Source: Deltaproteobacteria bacterium
GTDB taxonomy: Bacteria > Lernaellota > Lernaellaia > JACKCT01
Assembly: GCA_027493875.1 (NCBI GenBank)
Contig: JAOSJX010000011.1
Span: 1-58,452 of the forward strand
DNA: 58,452 nt
Direction of reading: 5' to 3'
The stretch's first letter is position 1. Each line of letters starts with the position of its first letter. This document shows, one piece after another, positions 29,603 to 41,911 of the stretch. Made by a program: the position numbers and the translations under genes. The notes under the pieces were generated by a model. It worked only from the letters and a program-made list of their open reading frames with translations, searched no databases and was not told where the DNA came from.

Positions 29603-30945
29603 GAGTTTTGGGGCGTCCGGCATGGTAAGCAGCCGCGCGTCGAGTGTGGCGAGCCACGCGTCCCGGTCGGCGAGGGCGCGATCGGTTTTGGCTTTTTTGC
29701 GGTCCGTTTTTGACAGGCGTTTCGTCGTTTCCGGCGGCGGGAGCAATCCCAGGTTCGCGTTCATCGGCATAAACGGTCTGGCGGCCGACGCCGTCACGTG
29801 GCGCAACAGCGCGCCGAGCATCGTTGTTTCCGGCGGCGGCGCAATCTCGATGCCGAGAAATTCGGCCGTCGCGAAAAGCCCCGCGAGCATGCCGCAACCG
29901 GCGCTTTCGACATAGCCTTCAACGCCCGTCATCTGTCCCGCGAGGCGAACGCCCGCGCGGCTTCGCAGCGCCAGCGTTGGGTCAAGCGCGCGCGGCCCGT
30001 CCACATAGGTGTTGCGGTGAATAACGCCGAGGCGCAAAAACTCCGCGTTTTCGAGACCTGGGATCATGCGCAGCACGCGTTTTTGATCCGGCCATTTCAT
30101 GCGCGTCTGAAATCCGACGAGGCTGTAGGTTTCGCCGTGCGCGTCCTCGCGGCGTAGCTGCACGACGGCATAAGGACGCCGGCCCGTCCGCGGATCGTCC
30201 AATCCCACCGGACGCATCGGCCCGAAGCAAAGCGTCCGTTCTCCGCGCGCCGCGAGATCCTCGATCGGCTGGCACGCTTCGAAAAGGCGCTTGTCCTCGA
30301 ATTCGTGCGGCGTCACTTTTTCCGCGCCGCAAACGGCGGCGACGAACGCCATATATTCTTCCTGCGTCATCGGGCAGTTCAGAAAATCGGGCGCGCCTTT
30401 GCCCCAACGCGAGGCGGCGTAAACTTTTCGCGATCGATGGTGTCGCCGGCGACGATGGGTGACGTCGCGTCGAAAAAGAACAGCGACGCCGCGCCGCACG
30501 CGCGGGCGATATCCTCCGCGAGCGCGGGCGCCGTCAGTGGGCCGGTGGCGATCACCGCGGGCGGAGCGGGCAGGGCGGAGACTTCTTCGGCGACGACGTC
30601 CACGCCCGCTTCCGCGAGCAGACGCGAGGCCTCGTCGGACAGCGTTTTGCGGTCCACGGCCAGCGATCCGCCCGCCGGAACGCGCGCCGTTTCCGCCGCG
30701 CGAAGCAGCACCGAGCCGAGCCGCCGCATTTCTTCTTTCAACAGTCCGCTCGCGCTTGCGGGATCGAGGCGATCCGAAGGATGGAGCAAACGAGTTCCGC
30801 CGGGCCCGGCAGCGAATGCGCCGCCGAGTATTTCACCGGCTTCATCTCAAGCAGGCGCACGCGCAATCCCGCCCGCGCCGCAAAACACGCGGCCTCGCAT
30901 CCGGCCATCCCGGCGCCGACGACGGTGAGATCGGAAATCCGACAT
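29588..30945 (-). CDS. trmFO: tRNA m5U54 methyltransferase TrmFO, folate/FAD-dependent (frameshifted)
   Basis: TrmFO methylates U54 of tRNA with methylenetetrahydrofolate. The FAD-binding glycine motif [18 protein letters not shown] appears once a base is dropped near 30931, the following [20 protein letters not shown] is typical, and the C-terminal half has the family segments [35 protein letters not shown] and [16 protein letters not shown]. Frame changes near 30931, 30785 and 30430 split it into four pieces; the total length of about 450 residues is normal. It follows topA by 33 bp, the frequent topA-trmFO order. Confidence 0.92.
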
Positions 30946-30978
30946 AACGTGATCCGCCCGAATCGGGTGGACGAGAAA

Positions 30979-33467
30979 CTACGCCGAGGCTTTCGCCTCC
31001 GCGTCCTCGCTCACGGGCTCTTTTTCAAAACCGCATGACGGGCAACGCACCAGCGGCGGCGCGTCCTCGGGTGCGTCCTTGGCTTTGTGCTCGGTAATGT
31101 ATTCGTGTCCGCACTCGGGGCAGGGCGTCGGCAACGGGCGGTCGCTCAGAATGAAATCGCATACGTTGCAGGCCCAGAACGGAATTTTCTTGACGTTGCG
31201 TTTGCGGGGCAGGCGTTCGACCAGCGTGCCTTCGCATCCGGCCATGAGGCATTTCATGCCGGTATCGTAGGGCATCGTGCCGCGGCATTTCGGGTACGTC
31301 GAGCACGACCAGAAGTGCGATCCGTACTTGCTGACGCGCAGCTTCATCGGTTTGCCGCACTGCGGGCACTCCGGTTCGTCGCCTTCCTTGACCTCGTAGC
31401 GCGGCGGCATTTTCTTCGCTTTGAGGCTGATCGTGTTGCGGCAATCCGGATAGCCGGTGCAGGCGAGATATGGCCCGAACCGGCCGAGCTTCTTGACCAT
31501 CGGCTTGCCGCATTTCTCGCACGTGTGGTCGGTCTCCTCGTCCTCGACGATAACGATCTTGCCCGTTTCGTCCTGGATAAAGTTCTTTGTGCTCTGGCAA
31601 TCGGATACCCGGAGCACGCGAGAAACGCGCCCGACCGCCCGAATTTGATGCCCATCGGCTTGCCGCACTTTTCGCACTTGATGTCGGTGAGATGGCCCCT
31701 GAGTTTGAAGTCCTTCAGATGCTCGTAGGCGTTGGTCAGGTTCTCGTCGAACGGCCCGTAAAACTCGCGCAAAAGTTCGGACGCCTTGCGCGAGCCGTCC
31801 TCGACCGCATCAAGCTGCTCTTCGAGACCCGCCGTAAAGCCGATGTCGAGCACCTTCGGGAACGCATCGATGAGCAGCTCCGTCACGATCTCGCCGAGCG
31901 GCGTCGGATGCAGCAACCCCTTCGATTTTCCCGACGTAGCCTTTTTCAATGATCGTTCCCATGATCGACGCGTAGGTCGAAGGACGGCCGATGCCGTCGG
32001 ATTCCAGTTCCGGATGAGGGCCGCTTCGGAAAAGCGGGACGGCGGCTGCGTGAATTTCTGCTCCGTCTCGATCTCTTTGCAGATCAGCTTGTCGCCGACG
32101 TCCAGCTTCGGCAGTTCCACCGCCTGCGCGCGGTCGGTCACGCGGCGCATCGGCAGATCCTCGTTGCCGTTGTGGCTGTCCTGCCGCTCTGAGCGGCTGT
32201 CCGCATCGCGGTAGGCCGCCATGAAGCCGGGAAAGACCTCTTCCGTGCTCGTCGCCGAAAGCAGATACGGCCCGGTGCCCGCCTCAATTGTTTTTTGCTC
32301 GAGTTCGGCGGGGGTCATCTGGCTCGCCATGAAGCGCTTCCACACCAGCCGATAGAGCGCGAGTTGCTCGCGCGTCAGCTTGTCCAGAACTTTTTCCGGC
32401 GGGAGATCCATCCGCGTCGGGCGGATCGCCTCGTGCGCGTCCTGCGCCCGTTTGCCCGACCGGTAAAGGTTCGGCTTCTCGGGAACGTACGCGGCGCCGT
32501 AAGCCTGCTTGATATAAGACGCCGCCGCCGCCTGCGCGTCCGGCGACACGCGTACCGAATCGGTACGCATATACGTGATAAGGCCCTCGGGCGCATCGCC
32601 GCCGATATCGATACCTTCGTAAAGCTGCTGCGCGATCGCCATGGTCTGGCGCGGCGACATGCGGAGCTGGCCGCTGGCCGCGGCCTGCATGCTCGACGTG
32701 ATGAACGGCGGGTTCGGTTTGCGCGAGACCTTTTTGGTCAGTATGTCGGTGACGGTGATCTCGCCGCCGGCGATCGCTTCCCTTTGCAGCCATGGCCGCG
32801 TTCGCGTCGCCGATGTCCGGTTTTTTCCCGTCGATTTTCGTCAGCTTCGCGCGATAGGGGGCGGGACGCGTCCTTCGAGCGTCGCGAAAAGATTCCAATA
32901 TTCCCTGGGAACGAACTCGCGGATAGCCTTCTCGCGCTCGAGCACGACGCGCACGGCGACGCTTTGCACGCGCCCGGCCGACAACCCGCGCTTCACCATT
33001 TTCCACAGGAACGGCGAAAGCTTGTAGCCGACAAGACGGTCGAGAATCCGCCGCGCTTGCTGGGAATCGAACTTTTTCTCGTCCAACTCCACTGGGTTCT
33101 CGACGGCGTGGAGCACGGCTTTCTTTGTGATTTCGTTGAACAAAACGCGCTTGATCGGCTTGTCTTTGACGCCAAGCGCCTCGACGACATGGAAGGCGAT
33201 CGCCTCGCCCTCGCGGTCCGGGTCAGGGCCGAGCAGAATGCGGTCGGCTTTCTTCGCCGCCGCCTTCAATTCTTTCAAAACTTTCTCTTTGCCCTTGATC
33301 GTTACGTACTTGACGGCAAAGTCCTTCTCAACGTCGACGCCCAGATCCCGCTGGGGCAGGTCGCGCACGTGCCCCACGCTGGCCTTCACCGTGTAGGCCG
33401 CGCCGAGGTACCGGTCGAGCGTTTTCGCCTTGGCCGGCGACTCGACGATGAGAAGCGTTTTGCTCAT
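30979..33467 (-). CDS. topA: DNA topoisomerase I TopA (frameshifted)
   Basis: This type IA topoisomerase relaxes negative supercoils. The start [20 protein letters not shown] and the TOPRIM acidic cluster [14 protein letters not shown] are at the N-terminus, the catalytic Tyr is in [11 protein letters not shown], and the C-terminus has four Cys4 zinc-finger repeats (CEKCGKPM...C, CPQCGKPM...C and others) ending EDAEAKASA. The ATG at 33467 is preceded by GTGGAG. Frame changes near 32870, 32790, 31975, 31935 and 31615 divide it; the pieces add up to about 830 residues, normal for the family. An essential gene in this state is strong evidence that the indels are sequencing errors. Confidence 0.95.
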
Positions 33468-33480
33468 TTGTTCTCCACGT

Positions 33481-34584
33481 TTAGAACGTAACACTTGCCG
33501 GGGCGCGCGACGGTGAGCCCCGGAGTTCCAACTCCAACAAAACCGTGAGCAGACGCTGCGCCGAAAGACCGGTCTCCCGGACCAGCTCGTCCACGTGACG
33601 CGGTTCCAAAGTTAGGGCTTCTACCACGACAGCGGTGTCCCCTGTCAAGGCGAGGCTTTTCTTAAACGCTTGAACGTCAAGCATTTTCGGCCGCGGCAGC
33701 CCTCGCGGCGCCGGTATTCCGGCAGGATCGCGGCGAGCAGATCCATGGCCTCGTAGACCGGCGTGGCTCCGTCACGGAGCAGCCGGTGAACCCCGGCCGA
33801 GGCCGGCGAGTCGATCGGGCCGGGGACGCCGAAACCGGCTTTCCTGCCGGGTCGCGGCGTCTACCGTAATCATCGTTCCGCTTTTGTCACCGGCCTCGAC
33901 CACCAACACGCCGGCGCCGAGACCCGCGATGATCCTGTTTCTTCTAGGGAAATTCTCTGGTTTGGGCGGCGTCCCGGGAAAAAATTCGCTCAAAACGGCG
34001 CCTCGTTCAGCGATCTTCCGAGCCAATCCCGCGTTTTCCGATGGGTACAGATAGTCGACGCCCGAACCCAAAACCGCCACGGTTCGGCCGTTCGGAGCCT
34101 CCAAGGCCCCTTCATGGGCTGCCGTGTCGATGCCGCGAGCCAGCCCCGAGACCACGCAGACGCCGCATTCCGCCGCTTGCCGCGCGAGCGTTCGCGCCGA
34201 ACGCAGCCCGTAATCGGTGGGTTTGCGCGTTCCCACGACGGAAACGGCGAGGTTGTCCTCGTCGCGGAGTGACCCGACAACGTAAAGGACGGCGGGAGGA
34301 TGATCGACCTGCGCGAGGGCGGCGGGATAGGCGGCGTCGCCGCGCGGAACGACGGCGGCGCCGCGGGCGCTCAAGGATTTTTCCGCGTCGTCGATCGGTT
34401 TCCAGTCGCGAAATTCGGTGATGGCCGCGGCGGCTTTTTCGGACGCTCCGGCCTCGCGCAGGGCCGCGGATTTTTGCCGGAAAACGGCCTCGGGCGTCCC
34501 GAACGCGCCGACGAGTTTCGCCGCGGCGGCGGGCCCGACGCCTTTGCCGTCCAGGTACGACAGCGCCAGCCAAAAGCGGTTCAA
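33481..34584 (-). CDS. dprA: DNA-processing protein DprA (frameshifted)
   Basis: DprA loads RecA on incoming single-stranded DNA during transformation. The Rossmann-like DprA domain shows [45 protein letters not shown] and [12 protein letters not shown], preceded by a helix-hairpin-helix-like start ([18 protein letters not shown]). The C-terminal winged helix ([19 protein letters not shown]) is in another frame after changes near 33835 and 33700. I choose the TTG at 34584, with AGGA six bases upstream; an in-frame GTG lies at 34599. The dprA stop is 13 bp before topA, the usual order. Confidence 0.9.
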
Positions 34585-34738
34585 TCCGGTTCCTTTCACC
34601 GACGTCGAGCGCCGGTTCCGTTCGTATCGGCCGGCGGCGGTCGGTCCGCCACGGGGAAAACCGTGGAAGCGCCTTGTGATCCCCCGCGGTGACGTGTTAA
34701 CTGCGCGTCGAGGTTCCACGTCAGGCGGTGAACGCGGC

Positions 34739-36855
34739 ATGGCCACCGACCGTCAAACCGATACGGGTTTCATTCACCGGGCCGGCGTCGCCACGACGCA
34801 TGTCTTAGCACGAATTCAACTTCTGTTCGAAAAGTCATGGGGACCTTATCGCGTTCTGATCCTCGCGGCCCTCAATGCCGTCCTCGCGGCGAAACTCCTG
34901 TCGTTTGTCAACGAATTCGTGATTCCCGGATTCGATCGCGTGATGAACGCGGGCGATCAACGGCTCGGTCTGGCGCTGATCTATTTCGACGTGCTCGTGA
35001 TCGTCGGGGGCGTGCGTTGGGTTGGCGATGTTCAGCGCGGGCGCCGGACGTCCGGGTCATCCGTCGCGGCTTCTCCGGCGGTTCAAGGACCGGCCGGTTG
35101 CCGTTTTCATTGTCGTATTCGCTGTGGCCCTGTTCTGGCTTGCGCTGCTGCCGACCGTGATTGCACGCATCGTCCTGGATTTCGAAACGTGGCCGATCCA
35201 TGATCTCCCTGCGTTTTTTCCCAATCCGATGGTGTGGAAATACGCCGTTGTGGGGTCCTTGGGCGTCGCGCTTTCGCTTTCCGACATCGTCGTGCGTTTC
35301 GGGCCGCCCCGGTGGTGGGTTCTTCCGTTCCTCCTCGCGCCGTTCGGGCCGTTGAATGCGCTGCCGATCTTGTGGTGGAACGCCGTCGCGGGATGGATGC
35401 CGTCGCGATGGTGGTCGGTGTGGCGCGTGCCGCTCGTGGTGATGACCTGCGCGGCGCCCGCGTTCTATTTTCCACTGACGCAGCCCTACATGCAGTTTTT
35501 TCCCGTTCATAACCGCGAAACGCACCAGCCCATCTGCCCCCCGAAACGCGTTGCACGGCGTATCAAGTGGATCGCGTGCCGGAGGCATCCGAATTCTATA
35601 CAACTTGCAACGCGTTCCTGCGCCACGTTGTCTGGGACGAAAGCCGCGGGTGGACGTGTCAGGACCGGCTTGCCGTCGATTACTATCCCAGCCGGACGGC
35701 GTTCGATTTCGAACGCCGCAAAGCCTATTATTACGATCCGGAACAGCGCCTCGTCCAAGTTTACGGGCTCCCCTCTCTCGCCCCGCTTGAGACGCACGAA
35801 TTGGCCCCCGAATCCTTCCCGTTCCAGTCCGTGTTCGGGACCTTCGTAGCGTTGGATGCGCGCCAGAGCTTCTTAATCATCGCAAGCAGCCAGGGCGATG
35901 TGACGGTCGTGGAAGCGTCGACGATGCGCGTCCGCTCCCGCATCGTACTTCCGCCCTTGGGAACCGTGTGGGAAGTGAAGGCCGATCAGGCGACCGGCGA
36001 GCTTCTCGTTCTTCAAGAATATTGTCTGAGCGTTTTCCGGCTCGCGGATATGAAACTCGTGGCGCGACGGTTATTTGAGGACGCGGCGTACGGCCTCGCG
36101 ACCGACCACGACTTTTTTTTCGTGAGCTTCCCGAAAGCCATGACGATTCGAAAAATCGATCGGCGTTCCCTGGAAACCGTTGTGGAAGCGAGGGCGCCGC
36201 TCGGCGTTCGAACGATGGCGGTCGATCCCTCACGCGGTTACTTGCTCGTCTCCTCGATGAGCGGCGTCGTCGAAACACGCTGGGCAAGCGATTTGGTCCG
36301 CGTGACGCGCGCGCGGCTCATTCCGTGGATTCACTGGATGGAGCCGCTTCCCGAGCGGGGGACGTCGTCCTGACCGGCGGGGATATCGATCCGATCGTCT
36401 GGCGCTACGATCCGCCGGCGCTGTCGTTCGATCCGGGCGATGCGGCGCTTGAATTGTTCGAGTCGTTCATACGGGCCTGGTATCCGGTCGCCCAACGCGG
36501 CGAGGCCGGCAGCGAGTTCGCGGACGAAAACGATAAGGAACGGGCCGGCAACGGGGAAACCGTTCTGGTCAACGTCGAGAACGAAACCGACCGCCGGATC
36601 GCACGGGTCATCTTGCAGGACGCCGGGTATCGCGTTTTGGAGGGAACCGACGCGACGGACGCCGATATCGTCGTTCTCGACGCGGCGGGCGACCCCCGCG
36701 CCGTCCCCGTCGGCGTTCCGATCCTCCGCTGCTACGCGTTGTCCGAAAGCCCTCCGGCGGACGGCGGAAGTTATGTCGTACGTCCTTTTCACCGGTGGGT
36801 ATTTCTCGCCGCCGTGCGCCGTATCCTCGACCGGCAAAAATACCCCGGCGCTTAG
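34739..36855 (+). CDS. Membrane protein with propeller-like domain and degenerate receiver-like C-terminus (frameshifted)
   Basis: After frame changes near 35065, 35535 (C6 run) and 36358 (G5 run), one protein of about 700 residues emerges. The first 240 residues contain about six hydrophobic segments (ILAALNAVLAAKLL, VFIVVFAVALFWLALLPTV and others). Residues of roughly 260-540 are strand-rich with blade-like repeats (FLIIASSQGDVTVVEAS, GELLVLQEYCLSVFRL, GYLLVSSMSGVVETRW), like a YncE-type propeller. The last 110 residues (TVLVNVENETDRRIARVILQ, then IVVLDAAGD) look like a receiver fold that keeps the central Asp but has lost the acidic pair and the Lys. The whole family is unknown to me. Its TAG interlocks with the tldD stop. 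Confidence 0.55.
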
Positions 36856-38545
36856 AACGGCGCCGGCAGGATCGGCGGACGCTTCGGCTGCGCGGAGCTG
36901 CGTTGGAGTTCGATTTCCGAAACGAGGGCCGCCGGAGCCGTGGCCGAGACGGGAATCATGCCGGACTCCGCGCCGCAGAATCCGTTGAACACGCCCGGCG
37001 TATCGTCCATCGCGATGATTTTCGAAATCGAGATCAGCGGCGTCCCCACGAGTTCCGCGCCGCGGACGAGCATTTCCTCGCCGGTGTCGGGGTCGACCTT
37101 GTAGATCAGTTTCGGCCGGTTCGCGAACGCCTGAAAATTCACGCGCCCGGTCGAGGTTTCGCCGCCTTCCGATCGCCGAAGAATCAGGCCGTAGGGTTTT
37201 CCTTGGCGGCGGACTTCTTCGATGAGCTTTTGTTTAAGCCCTTCGGACGTCAGCGTTTCGGACGGCGAGACGATGGTGACGGCCATGCGTCCCATGGGAT
37301 CGGCGCGGCCGTCGGAGCGGCCGTGGCCGTTCGAATGTTTGAAACCCGCCACCGGGGCGCGCGAAAGCAGATACGATTTGAGCTCGCCGTTTTTCACCAG
37401 CGTGACGCGCTGGGCCGGAACGCCTTCGTTATCGTATTCGTAGTGCCCGTTGAGTTCCTCGCCCTGGGCGACGCGCTGCGTCGGATCGTCGTACACCGAC
37501 ACGAATTCCGGAAGGATCTTCTGGCCGACCTTGCCCTTGAACGTCTGCCCCTCCTGCGTGTCGCGCATGCGTTCGCCCTCGAGCCGGTGGCCGATGGCTT
37601 CGTGGAAAAATACGCCGGTGGTGTACGCGTCAAGAATCGCCGGCCCCGTGTAGGGGTCGATCACCGGCGCTTTGCGCAGGGCTTTGAGCTCCGCGACCAT
37701 TTGCAAGGTGTCTTCCCGGAGCTGCTCGAAGGTGCGCATGTACTCGTTCGATCCGGCATAACGCACGATATTGTTCTGCAACTCCATCCCGTCGTCCGCG
37801 TAGGCGCGCCCGTAAGCGTAGAACGAGATCAGCGCGTCGCTCGAAATGATTTCCGTTCCTTCGGAGTTGACGTAGTAACGCGTTTCGGTCTGCGCGTTGA
37901 CGCGGATTTCGTGCTCCACGACCTCTTCGTCCCGCATCAGCTCCTCGGACAAGGATCGCACGAAATCCGTCCACTTTTCTTTGTCGAAGGCGATCGTCGC
38001 TTCCGGCCCCACGTACCGATGCGCTTTTTCCCTCGAAAAGTCGTCGAACTTTTCGTCGTCGGGCGTGTCGGCCTTGTAGATCATGCCGGCCTTCTTGCCG
38101 AGAAAGAACGACAGCGCGTTCTTGTACGCCTGATCGGTCGCCAGCCAGAACTGCGCGCGGATCGCCTCCGTGTCGTCTTCGAGCGGCCCGAAAAATTGAC
38201 GCTGCGTGTCCTTGTAGTCCGCGTCGGGATCGAAATCGAAGCGATACCCGCCCTTGCCGGACGAATCCATTTCGTAACCGCCGACGCGCACCTCGACGTA
38301 CATGTCGCGGCGCAGGCGGTCCACGTCCTGGTCGACGGCGCCGAACCGCGCGCCGACGCCCTCCAACTTGTTGCTGGCCATTTCAAACGCCACAAAGTAA
38401 GGCGCGTCAAAGCCTTCGAGCGAGATTTTTGGGCCCGCGCGAGTTCCGCCTTCATGGCGTTCATCACGGCCTTGCGGTCCTCGGCGTGTCCCAGATTCGT
38501 CGTGACGAGGACGGCCACCAACGCGAGCGCGATTTTCTTTCCCAT
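36852..38545 (-). CDS. Exported TldD/PmbA-family metallopeptidase (frameshifted)
   Basis: The zinc motif HEAIGHRLEGE (HExxxH with downstream Glu) in FFHEAIGHRLEGERM and the C-terminal NGFCGAESGMIPVSA segment identify a TldD-type protease. Unlike cytoplasmic TldD of enterobacteria, this one has a Sec signal (MGKKIALALVAVLVTTNLGHA) when read from the ATG at 38545, joined by a frame change near 38428. It should therefore act in the periplasm or outside, as in a group of TldD-like proteins with signal peptides. TldD and PmbA usually act as a pair; no PmbA partner is seen in this window. The total length is about 560 residues. It converges on the membrane/propeller gene. Confidence 0.88.
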
Positions 38546-38785
38546 GACGACTTTTTTTCCTTTCCGCGAAACGGACGGCCGCGCGGGACCGGCGGCCGAA
38601 GGTTCGCGACTATAGCCCACGGCCGCCGTGCTGAAAACACCGACGCGTTGCCTTTACTTTTCCATTATGGAATCTTGCCGCCGAAAGGTCCTCAATTTTT
38701 GCGGGATGAGCCGGCGACCGGCGCCGCCGCCGCTCTCCGCGGGTGCCGCGCGCCGGATCGGAAGAAATCGGGTTTGGAGGGTTGG

Positions 38786-41283
38786 ATGGCCTCGCGCGCG
38801 ACGGCGATAATTTTTCTATTGGCGATTTTTGTTCTGGCGGGTCAGGTTGCGTGCACCTGCGGCGGCGGCGATGACGACGACGGCGCCGCATCCGACGACG
38901 ATACGCACGCGGACGACGACACCGGCGCGGACGACGATTCCGGTACGGGCGACGATGACACGGACGACGACACGGGGGATGACGATCTGGTCATTCCGGC
39001 GTTTCTCGCCGATCGTCCCGACCTGCTCGATTGGTCGAGTTGGGTCGGAACCTACGATCACGCGGCGCCGAAACGTTTTCGAGAGATCGGCGGCATTGGT
39101 ACCGGTAACGGACGCACCTTCACACTGACCGCGGCCAACACGCCGTTCACGACGTGGCACAACATCGCCGGGCCGAATTACCAACAGGATGTCCGGTTTT
39201 TTTCGGACAAGACGTTCACGCTCCGCCGCGACGGGGAACCGATTCCGCTGGACCGCGAATTCGTTTACCGCGTGCGCCGGACGGGCGTGTTGCTGATCCG
39301 GCAGGATATGGGTGATCTGTCGTTGTGGACCGTCGACTTCGGGCCGCAAGGGGAGGGCGTGGACGGCACGGCGGCGCGGGATACGCTGGTCCGCGTTCTC
39401 ATCGTGCACAACCGCGGCGCCGGACCCGCGGCCGGCCTCGATCTGAAGGTCGCCACCACGCTTGGCGCGGCGCACGAGGGCCGGCTCATCGAAACCGACA
39501 CGAGCGACGAACGGCAGTTGAGCGGCGGCTTCGCGGACGGGAAGGCGGACGTCACGACGGGACAGAAAGCCCTTTTCTGGAACGTCGGGGACGTCGCGCC
39601 GGGCGGCGAATCGGTGGCGGTGTTCATGGCCGCGTTCGCCCTGGACACCGACGCGGGCGACGTGTTCGACGAGGCGTCGCTCTCCGATCCGGACGCGTTA
39701 TTGGAGGCCACGTTGAACGACTGGTTCGCCTACACGGCCGCCGGAGCGCGTGTCACCACGCCGGACGAACGCGCGACGGATCTCATCGAAGGCCAGTCTG
39801 TCGTCCTCCGGACGCAGACCACGGATACCGGCGCGGTGTCGCAAATGAGCGAGTACTCGCACACCTGGACGCGCGATATCATGGGATCGGCCGTATTCTA
39901 TCCGGTCGTTGCGCGCGGCGGCGACTACCGGCGCATCCTCGACTACTACTGGGCCGGCGTTCTTCAAAAAGGAAACATCGCAAACGCCTTCGCTCTCGAT
40001 CTCGACCCCACCGATCTGCCCGCGGAGCCCGATTGGGAAAACCTGCCGACGGGCAGCGGGCGGACGGGCGCCGAGGGTCCCAGTTACGTCGTGCTGCATT
40101 ATCGAGCCTATCTCGAAGCGACCGGCGATTGGGACCTCCTCGAGGAGCGGTACGGCATGCTGCGTCACGCGATCATTCATCAGGATTTTCGCGAAACCTG
40201 CCTGCTCCCGTTCTCCGGCGACGAAACGTTTCGCATCATCATGGGGACGGGACTCGGCCAATGGATCGGCGACGAATACGCCGACACGCATCTCTCGGCG
40301 AACTCGTCGTTCCTCTTCGTCGCCGCCGCGGAGTTCCTGGCGATGGTGGCGGATCATTTCGGTTACACCGCCGACGCCGCGGAATATACGGCGCTCGCCG
40401 ATGATGTGCGGGCGTGTGCCGAGCAATATTATTGGATGGACGACGACGGATTCTACACACCGATCGTCACCATCGACACGCTCACGCCCGACGGCCGTCC
40501 CTACGAGGACGTCAACACGAAGGCGCTCTGGGTCGGTTATCTCGACGCGGACGATCCGCAGGCCCGCGAGAATATGGAAAACACGATGGCCGCGTTGTCG
40601 GAATGGAACGGTGTTTTCTACACGCCCGCGACGCCGCTCTATCTATGGCTCTTCGGATTGTTCGAGATTGAAAACGCGCTCGTCACGGGCATGACCTACG
40701 GCTATTTTCTCGACAGCCTGGCCAAGATCGACCATCCCCAGGCCGAGGAAAGTTTTCTCGCCTTCGACGCATTTTTTCACGATACCGGAAACGTCAGCGA
40801 GGTCATGGTGATCGAAGACGACTTCGGGCGGTTCGCGTATTTGCAGGAACCCTTCGGCTTCGCCTGCGATCTCACCGCGCGGTACCGCAGTTGGGAAGGA
40901 CCGATCAACGCGGCGGCGATGCTGCGCTACTTGTTCGGCATCGATTTGCGCGCGTACGACGATCGTATCGCCGTCGCGCCGCATCTTCCCGAGGGATGGG
41001 ACTTCGCCGAGATCGCCGGCGCGCGGGCCGGCGACGCGCGTTTTGATCTGCGCGTCGAGGATGTCGGAGGGGACGGCGCGTCACGTTGTCGAACGTCACG
41101 GACGATCTGACGGTGGACGCGCGCATTTCGGTGGAGGGCACGATCGCCGAAGTGCTCGTGGACGGCGCGACGTTCCCGTACCCTCCTATTTTATTTCATA
41201 ACGGGCGCGCGCAGGCCGTCCTCGAGGGGTTGGCGGTCGACGCGGGCGGCGATCTCGTGATCGAGGTGGTCCGCGGCGCATGA
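38786..41283 (+). CDS. Asp-tethered lipoprotein with six-hairpin glycoside-hydrolase-like domain (frameshifted at the end)
   Basis: The ATG at 38786 has GGAGG five bases upstream and opens a lipoprotein signal (ATAIIFLLAIFVLAGQVAC), followed by CGGGDDDD and a tether of about 45 residues rich in DDDT. The mature part has an N-terminal beta domain and, from about residue 330, an (alpha/alpha)6 barrel (SEYSHTWTRDIMGSAVFYPV, GLGQWIGDEYADTHLSANSS, NTKALWVGYLDADD) of the kind found in amylo-alpha-1,6-glucosidases and GH15/GH63/GH65-like enzymes. Asp and Glu residues in these loops could be catalytic, but I cannot assign the substrate. One frame change near 41075 joins the last 65 residues. It probably trims or degrades glycans at the cell surface. 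Confidence 0.78.
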
Positions 41284-41350
41284 CCCCGCGCTTGTTGTGC
41301 GCGTGACGTTTGTCGAGTAAACCCCGGAGAGGCTGAAGGGAGAATTCGCC

Positions 41351-41911
41351 GTGGCCAAATTTTCCGTCACCACCAAAACCGGCGACGAGGGCCTGACGTC
41401 GCTCTTTTCCGGCGAACGCGTGCCGAAGGATCATCCGCGTCCGATGGCCTACGGCGAGGTCGACATGCTCGAGAACATGCTCGGCCTCGCGCGGCTTCAT
41501 TGCGAGAAAGAGGAAAACAAGGAGGCGCTTCTCTATCTCCAGCGCGCGCTGTTCCGCATCGGCTCGGAGCTCGCGACAACGCCGGTCAAGTTGCGAAAAT
41601 TGAAAAACCGCGTTGACGAGGAATTCCTCGCCGAACTCGACCGGCGCCGCGACGCGCTCGAGGAGACCATCACGTTGCCGAACGGGTTCGTCGTGACCGG
41701 AGGAAGCCTCGCCTCCGCGCATCTCGATCTGGCCCGAACGCAGGCCCGCCGCTGCGAGCGCCTCGTCACCGGGCTCGTTCGCTCCGGCGAGGTCGAGAAC
41801 AAAATCGTTCTCGTATGGCTCAACCGCCTTTCCGACTATCTCTATTTGTTGGCGCGCAACGAAGGCGGCGAGCCGACCCTCGTCAAACTTTTAACGGACC
41901 GCCCGTTATGA
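41351..41911 (+). CDS. pduO: ATP:cob(I)alamin adenosyltransferase, PduO type
   Basis: The enzyme transfers the adenosyl group of ATP to cob(I)alamin to give coenzyme B12. The ATP-binding N-terminus KTGDEGLTSLFSGERVPKDH and the later LDLARTQARRCERLV and LNRLSDYLYLLAR motifs are diagnostic, and 186 residues is the usual size. The GTG at 41351 is used, with GGGAG upstream. Its TGA overlaps the ATG of the next gene (ATGA), so the downstream membrane protein is translationally coupled, although no functional link is evident. The frame is intact. No other cobalamin gene is in the window. Confidence 0.95.
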   Translation: MAKFSVTTKTGDEGLTSLFSGERVPKDHPRPMAYGEVDMLENMLGLARLHCEKEENKEALLYLQRALFRIGSELATTPVKLRKLKNRVDEEFLAELDRRRDALEETITLPNGFVVTGGSLASAHLDLARTQARRCERLVTGLVRSGEVENKIVLVWLNRLSDYLYLLARNEGGEPTLVKLLTDRPL

